The notes below the pieces were generated by a model that was not told the origin of the DNA, did not search any database, and saw only the letters and a program-made list of their open reading frames with translations. Source: Stutzerimonas stutzeri (GTDB lineage Bacteria > Pseudomonadota > Gammaproteobacteria > Pseudomonadales > Pseudomonadaceae). Taken from it: a DNA stretch of 64,000 nt. This document shows positions 35,730 through 44,037 of this stretch, one piece after another (the stretch's first letter is position 1; every line of letters begins with the position of its first letter). A program made the position numbers and the translations under genes. Where the stretch lies: contig NZ_CP046902.1 in assembly GCF_009789555.1 (NCBI RefSeq), positions 794,001 through 858,000 of the forward strand, written 5' to 3'.

Positions 35730-37552
35730 GGCGCTACCACATCACGGTTGGCTCACCGACTACCGCAGGCGGCAGCGTAGTCACCGGTTGGGAACGTAGC
35801 ACCCTCAACGGCAAGCATCTGGCACGCGAAGGCGACACGGTCGCCTGCCCGGCGTGCGGGGCCACGGGCACCATCGCCTGCACCGGCCCACGGCATGAGG
35901 AAACCTTCGAAGGGCGGCTGGCCGCGCTGGAAGGTGATCTCTGCCTGTGCAAGTGCAGCCCGCCGCCACGGCTGGTCGCCAACCAGACGCTGCGTTACCA
36001 GACGCTCGGTGACAGCCCGGCGAGCCGGGCTGGTGCGCCGTTTGCCTCACCGCAGACAGCACCTGTCGGCTCGCAGCAGGCCGCCCCGCAAACGGAAAGC
36101 CATGGTCTGCAGGAGGAGGAAGAAGAGGAAGAAGAACTGACCGGCATTACCCTGCGCTTGGGGCTGTTCTTCGACGGTACCGGCAACAACCAGTCCAACA
36201 GCGAGGCCGCAGCGGGCTGCCGACCCCGCGACGTGGGGTTGACGGACGAGGAGGCCGAGGACATTCGCCAGCGCTGTGTCGAGTATGGTTTCGATGCCGA
36301 AGGCAACGTGCCGGACAACAGCTACGGCAACCACGTCACCAATATTGCGCGACTGCATGGTCTTTATCCGGATCAGGCGGATGAGCCATTACCCGCAGGT
36401 GCTGATAGCGCCCATTTGGCCGTCTACATCGAGGGAATCGGCACCCTGAGCGGCGGGCCGGACTCGCTGTATGGCAAGGCGACAGGGCGGGGCGCTACCG
36501 GGGTGGTGGCGCGTGTCGAACAGACACCCGGTCTGATTCTGGATCAACTGCGGCGTTTACAAGTCGCCAACCCCGATGTCCAGATTCGGCGTATCGAGAT
36601 CGACCTGTTCGGCTTCAGCCGGGGCGCGGCGGCGGCCCGCCACTGCGCCAACGATCTGCTCAGGGGCGCGGACAGTCTGCTGGCCAAGGCGATTCCCGCT
36701 GGAACCGTAGGCTTGGTAAACGGCTTCTCCTGGCGGCACAAGCGGGATTTCGAGCTCAACTTCATTGGGCTGTTCGACACCGTGGCCGCCATCTTCGACC
36801 CGTGGAGCGGTGATCTGAGCCCGGCCAATGCCGCCAATCCCGGTCTGGAGCTGCGTCTGGCACCCGGTTGTGCCCGCAAGGTGGTGCACCTGGTCGCCAA
36901 CACCGAGTGGCGACACAATTTTCCGCTGGTCAAGACCGACAACGACATCCAGGCTCCAGGTGCGCACTCGGACCTTGGTGGCGGCTATCCACCTGTCGTT
37001 CAGGAAACGATCCTCCTCGACAAGCCGCTCAGCAACCTCGTCAGCCGAAATACCGCCGAAGAAGACACCGCGGTCTACCAGCTCCGGCAGCTTCTGGAGC
37101 AGGACATGCCCCTGTTGCAGGACTATGTGCAACGCATGGAGGTTTATACCTGGTCAGTAGATCAGCCCTACGACAGGCGCGATCATCTGCCCCCGCAAAA
37201 ACGAGTGTATGCGGCTGCTCGCAGCATCCGAGAAGTGCGTGGCGAACTGTCGCTGGTCTACCTGCGTGTCATGTGGGATCTGGCGGTGCGCGCTGGGGTG
37301 GCATTCGAGCCGATACTCGACACCCCGGATTTCGCCCTGCCTGAGGAATTGCAGCCGATCTCCGAGAAATTTCGGGCACAGGCGCTGGGTGACTCCACAG
37401 TCGATTTAACGGCTGAAGAAGCGGCGCTGCTGCGTCGGCGCTATATACACCTGTCCGCCCACTGGAACGCGAGTCACAACAGTGCGCTGGAAGTATTGTT
37501 TATCAATCGACCAGCCGAGAATGCACTGCGCAAGGTCTACCCCAATGCCTAG
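35726..37552 (+). CDS. Type VI secretion effector: PAAR domain fused to DUF2235 (Tle1-like) lipase
   Basis: A 608-residue fusion. Residues 1-80 form a PAAR tip domain (HITVGSPTTAGG; cysteines C41, C44, C52, C73, C75 and C77 fit metal binding). Residues about 85-137 are a linker ending in eight glutamates (130-137). From about 140 on it is a DUF2235 alpha/beta hydrolase with FFDGTGNN and the nucleophile elbow GFSRG (S298), plus GAHSDLGGGY. PAAR proteins cap the VgrG spike, and Tle1-type lipases attack phospholipids of target cells. No signal peptide is present, as expected for T6SS cargo. No vgrG or T6SS structural gene lies in the window. Its 3' end overlaps the first immunity gene by 8 bp. 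Confidence 0.88.
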   Translation: MRRYHITVGSPTTAGGSVVTGWERSTLNGKHLAREGDTVACPACGATGTIACTGPRHEETFEGRLAALEGDLCLCKCSPPPRLVANQTLRYQTLGDSPASRAGAPFASPQTAPVGSQQAAPQTESHGLQEEEEEEEELTGITLRLGLFFDGTGNNQSNSEAAAGCRPRDVGLTDEEAEDIRQRCVEYGFDAEGNVPDNSYGNHVTNIARLHGLYPDQADEPLPAGADSAHLAVYIEGIGTLSGGPDSLYGKATGRGATGVVARVEQTPGLILDQLRRLQVANPDVQIRRIEIDLFGFSRGAAAARHCANDLLRGADSLLAKAIPAGTVGLVNGFSWRHKRDFELNFIGLFDTVAAIFDPWSGDLSPANAANPGLELRLAPGCARKVVHLVANTEWRHNFPLVKTDNDIQAPGAHSDLGGGYPPVVQETILLDKPLSNLVSRNTAEEDTAVYQLRQLLEQDMPLLQDYVQRMEVYTWSVDQPYDRRDHLPPQKRVYAAARSIREVRGELSLVYLRVMWDLAVRAGVAFEPILDTPDFALPEELQPISEKFRAQALGDSTVDLTAEEAALLRRRYIHLSAHWNASHNSALEVLFINRPAENALRKVYPNA

Positions 37553-38207
37553 ATTCGGATGGATAGGCCCCTGGTTGTTGGCCCTGTGCCTGAGCGGCTG
37601 TGCCAAGGGCTCCGAGTTGCCCTATGAGCGTATTCCTGCCTGGTATCTGGGTTTTCTGGCACCCAACTATATGCAGGTATGGATCGAGACCGCCGATGCG
37701 GTCGATGTCAATGACCGGGTGTTCCGCCGGGCCATGAGCGGAGTGTCAGCGATCCAGGCACCGCCGAATCTTGCGGGCGATCCCAGAGGCTGGCCGGAGC
37801 GTCCCGGGGGGGGGAAAGGCAAGCATGTATTCGGCGCAGCGTTGCCACGGCTGATCTATGTGCGCTGGCAGTCCCTGGCGGAGCCGCAGACCTATCAGGC
37901 CTATATCGTGATTCCCGAGGCGACCCGACAGGTCATGATCAAGCCCGAAAGAACCTATTGCGCTTTCGACGATAAATGGATCACCGACTATCGCAATATG
38001 CTGACCATAGGCTTGGCTCCCGGTGGCATCACCAAGACCTGGATTTCCGGTCCATGTCTGGAGCCGATCGAAGTGGCGCGGGTCGAGGGCGAGGTGGTGA
38101 AGCGCGGGCCTTATGGGGGGCGATCCAACGGCATGTACGCTTTGCCACTCAAGCCAGAGTCCAAAGCCTATATCGAGAAGTACGGGATTCCGTATGACAG
38201 TTGGTAA
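37545..38207 (+). CDS. DUF2931-type lipoprotein, putative immunity protein 1
   Basis: A 220-residue protein with a lipoprotein signal peptide (lipobox LSGC, cysteine 19). After it, LGFLAPNYMQVWIETADAVD fits DUF2931 lipoproteins, which often sit next to DUF2235 effectors. It is probably exported and lipid-anchored so it can neutralise the lipase in the periplasm. Its ATG lies inside the effector gene (8-bp overlap), and its ribosome site (CAAGG) is in the effector coding sequence. A run of nine G at 37806-37814 lies in the coding sequence. Confidence 0.75.
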   Translation: MPRFGWIGPWLLALCLSGCAKGSELPYERIPAWYLGFLAPNYMQVWIETADAVDVNDRVFRRAMSGVSAIQAPPNLAGDPRGWPERPGGGKGKHVFGAALPRLIYVRWQSLAEPQTYQAYIVIPEATRQVMIKPERTYCAFDDKWITDYRNMLTIGLAPGGITKTWISGPCLEPIEVARVEGEVVKRGPYGGRSNGMYALPLKPESKAYIEKYGIPYDSW

Positions 38208-38295
38208 GGCAGCGGAGCCACAGTTTTCTGAGTTCAGATTGTTCATCAATCGGCCAGCCGAGCATGCACTGCGCAAGGTCTACCCCAATGCCTAG
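38194..38295 (+). pseudogene. Duplicated effector 3'-end fragment (short copy)
   Basis: Positions 38239-38295 repeat the last 57 bp of the PAAR-lipase gene (residues LFINRPAEHALRKVYPNA plus stop, one changed residue). An ATG at 38194, overlapping the end of immunity gene 1 in another frame, opens a 33-residue frame that reads straight into the fragment. The fragment places the same CAAGGTCTACCCCA ribosome context before immunity gene 2. Most likely a relic of tandem duplication that still supplies translation signals. Confidence 0.85.
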
Positions 38296-38950
38296 ATTCA
38301 GATGGATACGGCCATGGCTGTTGGTCCTGTGCCTGAGCGGCTGTGCCAAGGGCTCCGAGTTGCCCTACGAGGATGTGCCTGCCTGGTACCTGGGCTTTCT
38401 GGCACCCAACTATATGGAAGTGTGGATCGAGACCGCCGATGCGGTCGATGTCAATGACCGGGTGTTCCGCCGGGCCATGAGTGGAGTGTCGGCGATCCAG
38501 ACACCGCCGAATCTTGCGGGCGATCCCAGAGGCTGGCCGGAACGTCCAGGTGGGGGGGCTGGCAAGCATGTATTCGGCGCAGCGTTGCCACGGCTGATCT
38601 ATGTGCGCTGGCAGTCCCTGGCGGAGCCGCAGACCTATCAGGCCTATATCGTGATTCCCGAGGCGATTCAAAAGGAGATGGTCAAGGGAGAGAAAGGCTA
38701 TTGCGCCGCGACAGGGCGGTGGAAAACTGATTACCGCAATATGCTGACCATTGGCCTGGCTCCCGGAGGCATCACCAAGACATGGCTCATGGGCCCGTGT
38801 CTGGAGCCGATCGAAGTGGCGCGGGTCGAGGGCGAGGTGGTGAAGCGCGGACCATCCCAGGGCTTGACTGACGGCAGATATGCCTTGCCCTTGGAGCCTG
38901 AGTCCAAAGCCTATATCGAGAAATATGGGATTCCGTATGACAGTTGGTAA
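38288..38950 (+). CDS. DUF2931-type lipoprotein, putative immunity protein 2
   Basis: A 220-residue paralogue of protein 1 with the same lipobox (LSGC, C19). It shares nearly all of the first 124 residues and the last 70. The main difference is a block around residues 126-149, where it reads EAIQKEMVKGEKGYCAATGRW while copy 1 reads EATRQVMIKPERTYCAFDDKW. The start ATG overlaps the stop of the duplicated effector tail just as in copy 1. It may protect against a variant lipase or raise immunity dosage. Confidence 0.75.
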   Translation: MPRFRWIRPWLLVLCLSGCAKGSELPYEDVPAWYLGFLAPNYMEVWIETADAVDVNDRVFRRAMSGVSAIQTPPNLAGDPRGWPERPGGGAGKHVFGAALPRLIYVRWQSLAEPQTYQAYIVIPEAIQKEMVKGEKGYCAATGRWKTDYRNMLTIGLAPGGITKTWLMGPCLEPIEVARVEGEVVKRGPSQGLTDGRYALPLEPESKAYIEKYGIPYDSW

Positions 38951-39182
38951 GGCAGCGGATTTCGCCCTGCCTGAGGAGTTGCAGCCGATCTCCGAGAAAT
39001 TACGGGCACAGGCGCTGGGGGATTCCACAGTCGATTTAACGGCTGAAGAAGCGGCGCTGCTGCGTCGGCGCTATATACACCTGTCCGCCCACTGGAACGC
39101 GACTAGCAACAGTGCACTGGACATATTGTTCATCAATCGGCCAGCCGAGCATGCACTGCGCAAGGTCTATCCCAATGCCTAG
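38937..39182 (+). pseudogene. Duplicated effector 3'-end fragment (225-bp copy)
   Basis: Positions 38958-39182 repeat the final 225 bp of the PAAR-lipase gene (original at 37328-37552) at over 90 percent identity, encoding its last 74 residues. An ATG at 38937 within the end of immunity gene 2, in another frame, opens an 81-residue frame MTVGKAA that runs into the fragment in the correct frame. It has no nucleophile motif and cannot be an active lipase. It may be a recombination relic, an orphan toxin-tail cassette, or simply the leader of immunity gene 3. Confidence 0.87.
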
Positions 39183-39837
39183 ATTCGGATGGATAGGCCC
39201 ATGGCTGTTGGTCCTGTGCCTAAGCGGCTGCGCCAACGGCTCCGAGTTGCCCTACGAGGATGTGCCTGCCTGGCGCTTGGGCTTTCTGGCACCCAACTAT
39301 ATGGAAGTATGGATCGAGACCGCCGATGCGGTTGATGTCAATGACCGGGTGTTCCGCCGGGCCATGAGTGGAGTGTCAGCGATCCAGACGCCGCCAAATC
39401 TTGCGGGCGACCCCAGAGGCTGGCCGGAACGTCCAGGTGGGGGGGCTGGCAAGCATGTATTCGGCGCAGCGTTGCCACGGCTGATCTATGTGCGCTGGCA
39501 GTCTCTGGCGGAGCCGCAGACCTATCAGGCTTATATCGTGATTCCCGAGGCGATTCAAAAAGAGATGGTCAAGCCGGAAAGGACCTATTGTGCTTTCGAC
39601 GATAAATGGATCACTGACTATCGCAACATAGTGACCATTGGCCTGGCTCCCGGAGGCATCACCAAGACATGGCTCATGGGCCCGTGTCTGGAGCCGATCG
39701 AAGTGGCGCGGGTCAAGGGCGAGGTGGTGAAGCGCGGACCGTCCCAGGGCTTGACTGACGGCAGATATGCCTTGCCCTTGGAGCCTGAGTCCAAAGCCTA
39801 TATCGAGAAATATGGGATTCCATATGACAGTTGGTGA
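39175..39837 (+). CDS. DUF2931-type lipoprotein, putative immunity protein 3
   Basis: A 220-residue third paralogue, lipobox LSGC with cysteine 19. It is mosaic: most positions follow copy 2 (EDVPAW, EVWIET, TWLMGP, SQGLTDGRYAL), but the segment KPERTYCAFDDKWITDYRN (about 133-151) is that of copy 1. That pattern indicates gene conversion between tandem copies. It is the last gene of the module, ending 53 bp before the convergent trpA stop. Confidence 0.75.
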   Translation: MPRFGWIGPWLLVLCLSGCANGSELPYEDVPAWRLGFLAPNYMEVWIETADAVDVNDRVFRRAMSGVSAIQTPPNLAGDPRGWPERPGGGAGKHVFGAALPRLIYVRWQSLAEPQTYQAYIVIPEAIQKEMVKPERTYCAFDDKWITDYRNIVTIGLAPGGITKTWLMGPCLEPIEVARVKGEVVKRGPSQGLTDGRYALPLEPESKAYIEKYGIPYDSW

Positions 39838-39868
39838 AACCGCTGCTGCTGATAGCGGCGCAGCGGTT
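39838..39868. terminator. Hairpin between immunity gene 3 and trpA
   Basis: AACCGCTGC (39838-39846) and GCAGCGGTT (39860-39868) form a perfect 9-bp stem with a 13-nt loop right after the stop of immunity gene 3. No T-run follows on the plus strand, so it is at best a weak intrinsic terminator between the convergent genes. Confidence 0.45.
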
Positions 39869-39889
39869 CTCGCTCGAGAGGTTTGACAG

Positions 39890-40699
39890 TTAGTTACGAG
39901 CGTCTCTAACGCCTTCGCTCAGCTCGCGGCACAAGCCCAGCACACCCTCGATCGCCTGTGGGCCGCTTTCGGCCTTGGCGATCTGGTCGATCAGGGCGGA
40001 GCCGACCACGACGCCGTCTGCGCGGCGCGCAATGGCCGCGGCCTGTTCCGGTGTGCGGATGCCGAAGCCGATGGCAATCGGCAGGTCGGTGTGGCGCTTG
40101 AGCCGGGCGACGGCTGTTTCGATGTGTTCCAGCGTTGCCGAACCTGCGCCGGTCACACCCGCGACCGAGACGTAGTAGACGAAGCCCGAGCTGCCGTCGA
40201 GCACGGTCGGCACGCGTTTGTCGTCGGTGGTCGGGGTGGTCAGGCGGATGAAGTCGATGCCCGCGGCCTGGGCCGGGTCGCAGAGGTCTTCGTTGTGTTC
40301 CGGCGGCAAGTCGACCACGATCAGACCGTCGACGCCCGCTTGCACTGCCTCCTGGATGAAGCGCTCGACACCCATCTTGTGGATGGGGTTGAAGTAGCCC
40401 ATCAGCACCAGCGGCGTGTCCTGATTGCCCTGGCGGAATTCACGAACCATCTGCAGCGTCTTGGCCAGGTCCTGCCTGGCGGCCAGGGCGCGGATGTTGG
40501 CCAGCTGGATCGCCGGGCCGTCGGCCATCGGATCGGTGAAGGGCATGCCCAGCTCGATCACGTCGGCGCCGGCGGCGGGCAGGCCCTTGAGGATTTCCAG
40601 CGAGGTGGCGTAGTCCGGGTCGCCGGCTGTCACGAAGGTGACCAGCGCGGCGCGGTTTTCCTGTTTCAGCTGGGCGAAGCGCGTCTGCAGGCGGCTCAT
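39890..40699 (-). CDS. trpA: Tryptophan synthase alpha chain TrpA
   Basis: A 269-residue TIM-barrel enzyme with the catalytic glutamate E49 (VIELGMPFTDPMADGP) and aspartate D60. It cleaves indole-3-glycerol phosphate and passes indole to TrpB. Its ATG overlaps the trpB stop by 4 bp (40696-40699), so the two chains are translationally coupled. It is convergent with the immunity array. Confidence 0.97.
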   Translation of the reverse strand: MSRLQTRFAQLKQENRAALVTFVTAGDPDYATSLEILKGLPAAGADVIELGMPFTDPMADGPAIQLANIRALAARQDLAKTLQMVREFRQGNQDTPLVLMGYFNPIHKMGVERFIQEAVQAGVDGLIVVDLPPEHNEDLCDPAQAAGIDFIRLTTPTTDDKRVPTVLDGSSGFVYYVSVAGVTGAGSATLEHIETAVARLKRHTDLPIAIGFGIRTPEQAAAIARRADGVVVGSALIDQIAKAESGPQAIEGVLGLCRELSEGVRDARN

Positions 40700-41907
40700 A
40701 TATGTTCTTCCTGTTCGTCGTAGTGGTGCATGACGGTCTGCATGTCCTTGTCGCCGCGGCCGGAGAGGTTGACCACCATCAGGTGATCCTTCGGCAGGGT
40801 CGGCGCGCGTTTGAAGACCTCGGCCAGCGCGTGGGCGCTTTCAAGGGCCGGGATGATGCCTTCGAGCCGGCAGCACTTATGGAAGGCGGCGAGCGCCTCC
40901 TTGTCGGTGATGGAGGTGTACTCGACGCGGCCAATCTCGTGCAACCAGGCATGCTCGGGGCCGATGCCGGGGTAGTCGAGGCCAGCGGAAATCGAGTGGG
41001 CGTCGATGATCTGGCCATCCTCGTCCTGCAGCAGGAAGGTGCGGTTGCCGTGCAGCACGCCAGGCACGCCACCGTTGAGGCTGGCCGCGTGCTGACCGGT
41101 TTCGATGCCGTGACCGGCGGCTTCGACGCCGATGATCGCGACGCTCTGGTCGTCGAGGAAGGGGTGGAACAGGCCCATGGCATTGGAGCCACCGCCGATG
41201 CAGGCGACCAGCGAATCCGGCAGCCGGCCCTCTTGGGCCTGCATCTGCTCGCGCGTTTCCTTGCCGATCACGGCCTGAAAATCACGGACCATGGCCGGGT
41301 AGGGATGCGGGCCGGCGACCGTGCCGATCAGGTAGAAGGTGCTGTCGACATGGGTCACCCAGTCGCGCAGGGCTTCGTTCATCGCATCCTTCAAGGTACC
41401 GGTGCCGGCGGTGACGGGGATCACTTCAGCGCCCAGGAGCTTCATGCGGAAGACGTTGGCCTGCTGGCGGTCGATGTCGGTGGTGCCCATGTAGATCACG
41501 CACTGCATGCCGAAGCGCGCGGCCACAGTGGCGGTTGCCACGCCGTGCATGCCAGCGCCGGTCTCGGCGATGATGCGTTGCTTGCCCATGCGCTTGGCCA
41601 GGAGGATCTGGCCGATGCAGTTGTTGATCTTGTGCGCGCCGGTGTGGTTGAGCTCCTCGCGCTTGAGGTAGATCTTCGCGCCGCCGCAATGCTCGGTCAG
41701 GCGCTCGGCGAAATACAGCGGGGAAGGGCGGCCCACGTAGTCGCGCTGAAAATAGGCCAGCTCTTCGGTGAATGCCGGATCGCTCTTGGCCTTTTCGTAT
41801 TCGGCTGCCAGCTCATGGATCAGCGGCATCAGGGTTTCGGCGACGTACTGCCCGCCAAAGTGGCCGAACAGGCCCTTGGCGTCAGGGCCGTTGCGCAATG
41901 AGGTCAT
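40696..41907 (-). CDS. trpB: Tryptophan synthase beta chain TrpB
   Basis: A 403-residue PLP enzyme. The Schiff-base lysine is K93 in NHTGAHKINN, and the phosphate-binding GGGSNAMG motif lies near residue 240. It condenses indole with serine. The start at 41907 is fixed by a strong GCAGGAGA ribosome site. It is divergent from trpI; in Pseudomonas TrpI with indoleglycerol phosphate activates trpBA from the shared 113-bp region. Confidence 0.97.
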   Translation of the reverse strand: MTSLRNGPDAKGLFGHFGGQYVAETLMPLIHELAAEYEKAKSDPAFTEELAYFQRDYVGRPSPLYFAERLTEHCGGAKIYLKREELNHTGAHKINNCIGQILLAKRMGKQRIIAETGAGMHGVATATVAARFGMQCVIYMGTTDIDRQQANVFRMKLLGAEVIPVTAGTGTLKDAMNEALRDWVTHVDSTFYLIGTVAGPHPYPAMVRDFQAVIGKETREQMQAQEGRLPDSLVACIGGGSNAMGLFHPFLDDQSVAIIGVEAAGHGIETGQHAASLNGGVPGVLHGNRTFLLQDEDGQIIDAHSISAGLDYPGIGPEHAWLHEIGRVEYTSITDKEALAAFHKCCRLEGIIPALESAHALAEVFKRAPTLPKDHLMVVNLSGRGDKDMQTVMHHYDEQEEHI

Positions 41908-42020
41908 GGTCGTCTCCTGCAGGAAAGCGGTAGCGGAATGCGCGATGGATTGGAACTTAACCGACCTGGGCGGCGAGAAAAAGCGATAAGATCGCCGCAA
42001 CCTGTCAGGAATACTCACAA
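41908..42020. promoter_or_regulatory. trpB / trpI divergent control region
   Basis: A 113-bp region between the divergent starts. In Pseudomonas TrpI binds here to repress itself and activate trpBA. The layout fits, but I did not identify the individual TrpI sites by sequence. Confidence 0.6.
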
Positions 42021-42944
42021 ATGCCGCAAGACCTTCCGCCCCTCAACGCGCTACGAGCATTCGAAGCGGCGGCCCGCTTGCAGAGCGTAAGCCAAGCGGC
42101 AGCCGAACTCAGCGTGACCCACGGTGCGGTGAGCCGGCAGATCCGGGTGCTTGAAGAACACCTCGGCGTTGCGCTGTTCAGCAAAGAGGGTCGCGGCGTA
42201 AAACTCACCGATGCGGGCGTGCGGCTGCGTGAGGCGGCAGGCGATGCCTTCGAGCGTCTACGCAGCGCCTGCCGCGAGCTGCGTCAGCAAACCGCCAACG
42301 CGCCGTTCGTGCTCGGCTGTCCGGGGAGCCTGCTGGCGCGCTGGTTCATCCCGCGGCTCGACCGGCTCAATCGGGAGCTGCCGGACCTGCAACTGCAGTT
42401 GTCGGCCAGCGAGGGCGAGCTGGACCCTCGAAAGCCAGGTCTGGATGCGACCTTGCTCTACGCCGAACCGCCCTGGCCGGCTGACATGCGGGTATTCGAA
42501 CTGGCCAGCGAATGCATCGGCCCGGTTCTCAGCCCACATCATGCGCACGGCGACGCGTTGCGCCAGGCGCCGGCGGCGGCCTTGTGCAATGAAGCCTTGC
42601 TGTACACGGCTTCCCGACCGCAAGCCTGGCCGGCGTGGGCGCGCGCGCATGGCATCGATCCGGCCATGCTGCGCATGGGGCAGGGTTTCGAGCATCTGTA
42701 CTTTCTGCTGGAAGCGGCGCTGGCGGGGCTGGGCGTGGCGATCGCCCCTCGGCAATTGGTCGTCGACGATCTGCGCCAGGGGCGCCTGCTGGCGCCTTGG
42801 GGGTTTGTCGAAACGCAGGCGCGGCTGGCGCTCTGGGTACCCGCGCGCCGCTCCGATCAGCGTGCCGAACGGCTGGCCCAATGGCTGCGCAACGAACTGG
42901 CCAGTGTCGAGCCGGCGGCAGAGTCGCCTCGCAGCGCGCCATAG
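42021..42944 (+). CDS. trpI: LysR-family activator TrpI
   Basis: A 307-residue LysR regulator with an N-terminal winged helix-turn-helix (about residues 6-65, AAAELSVTHGAVSRQIRVLE) and a LysR substrate-binding domain. Divergent orientation next to trpBA identifies it as TrpI, which responds to indoleglycerol phosphate. Its stop lies 28 bp from that of galE on the opposite strand. Confidence 0.93.
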   Translation: MPQDLPPLNALRAFEAAARLQSVSQAAAELSVTHGAVSRQIRVLEEHLGVALFSKEGRGVKLTDAGVRLREAAGDAFERLRSACRELRQQTANAPFVLGCPGSLLARWFIPRLDRLNRELPDLQLQLSASEGELDPRKPGLDATLLYAEPPWPADMRVFELASECIGPVLSPHHAHGDALRQAPAAALCNEALLYTASRPQAWPAWARAHGIDPAMLRMGQGFEHLYFLLEAALAGLGVAIAPRQLVVDDLRQGRLLAPWGFVETQARLALWVPARRSDQRAERLAQWLRNELASVEPAAESPRSAP

Positions 42945-42972
42945 CAGCGCGGGCCCGCTACAGGCTCGGCGG

Positions 42973-44037
42973 TCAGCTGGCCAGCGCGGTTTCCGCCGTT
43001 TCGCCGTCCTTCGCCGCAGCCGTTTCCACCGCGTAACCCTTGGGGTTGCGGCTCTGCCAGCGCCAGGCATCGCTGAGCATGGTGAGCAGGTCTTTTTCAG
43101 CCTGCCAGCCAAGATCGTTGCGGGCCTTGGTGGTGTCTGACCAGCATTGGGCGATGTCGCCCGGACGGCGCGCCTTGAACACGTGTGGCAGTGGCCTGCC
43201 GATGACTTCCTCGAAGGCGGTGATCATCTGCCGCACCGAGTAGCCACGGCCGGTGCCGAGGTTCCATACGCAGACGCCATGGACCAGGTTGAGCCGCTCC
43301 AGCGCCTTGAGGTGTCCCTTGGCCAGATCGACCACATGGATGTAATCACGCACGCCGGTTCCGTCAGGGGTCGGATAATCGGCGCCATAGACGTTGAGCT
43401 GCTTGCGCCGGCCGACCGCGACTTGAAGCATGTAAGGCAGCAGGTTATTGGGAATGCCGTTGGGGTCTTCGCCGATGAGCCCCGACTCGTGTGCGCCGAT
43501 GGGATTGAAATAGCGCAGCAGGGCAATCGACCAGCGCGGGTCGGATTCGGCCAGCCCCTTGAGAACGTTCTCGGCCATCAACTTGGACTGGCCATAGGGA
43601 TTGGTCGGGACACCGGTTGGGCAGTCCTCGGTGATCGGCATGCGTGGGGAGTCGCCATAGACGGTCGCCGATGAGCTGAACACCAGTTTGAAAATGCCGG
43701 CTTCGGCCATCGCCTGACACAGGGCGATGCTGCCGCTGACGTTGGTTTCGTAATAGCGCAGGGGTTCTCGCACGCTTTCGCCAACCGCCTTGAGCCCAGC
43801 GAAATGCAGCACGGCTGTCACCGGATACGAGGCGAACAGCGCGTTGAGCAGCGAGCGGTTGCGCACGTCGCCCTTGATGAACTGGACGCGGCGCCCGGAG
43901 AGGGCTTCGACCCGATCCAGCGCGCTTTTGGAACTGTTGCACAGATTATCCAGCACCAGCACGTCGTGGCCCGCCAGGAGCAGCTCCAGCACTGTATGGG
44001 ACCCGATATAACCAGCTCCTCCCGTTACCAGAATCAT
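42973..44037 (-). CDS. galE: UDP-glucose 4-epimerase GalE
   Basis: A 354-residue extended short-chain dehydrogenase. NAD-binding motif GGAGYIG spans residues 6-12, the catalytic serine/threonine region is SSSATVYGD (121-129), and YGQSK gives Y148 and K152. It interconverts UDP-glucose and UDP-galactose. The start at 44037 follows GAGGTA. Being divergent from a glycosyltransferase and UDP-galactopyranose mutase gene line, it can supply the UDP-galactose that the mutase needs. Confidence 0.93.
   Translation of the reverse strand: MILVTGGAGYIGSHTVLELLLAGHDVLVLDNLCNSSKSALDRVEALSGRRVQFIKGDVRNRSLLNALFASYPVTAVLHFAGLKAVGESVREPLRYYETNVSGSIALCQAMAEAGIFKLVFSSSATVYGDSPRMPITEDCPTGVPTNPYGQSKLMAENVLKGLAESDPRWSIALLRYFNPIGAHESGLIGEDPNGIPNNLLPYMLQVAVGRRKQLNVYGADYPTPDGTGVRDYIHVVDLAKGHLKALERLNLVHGVCVWNLGTGRGYSVRQMITAFEEVIGRPLPHVFKARRPGDIAQCWSDTTKARNDLGWQAEKDLLTMLSDAWRWQSRNPKGYAVETAAAKDGETAETALAS

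Noticed and set aside
38208..39182. Small independent toxin genes between the immunity genes
   Set aside because: The frames are copies of the effector tail lacking the catalytic serine motif. They are reported as fragments with a possible coupling role.
35344..39889. A complete type VI secretion locus
   Set aside because: Only the PAAR effector and immunity genes are present; no vgrG, hcp or structural genes are in the window. The module must depend on machinery encoded elsewhere.
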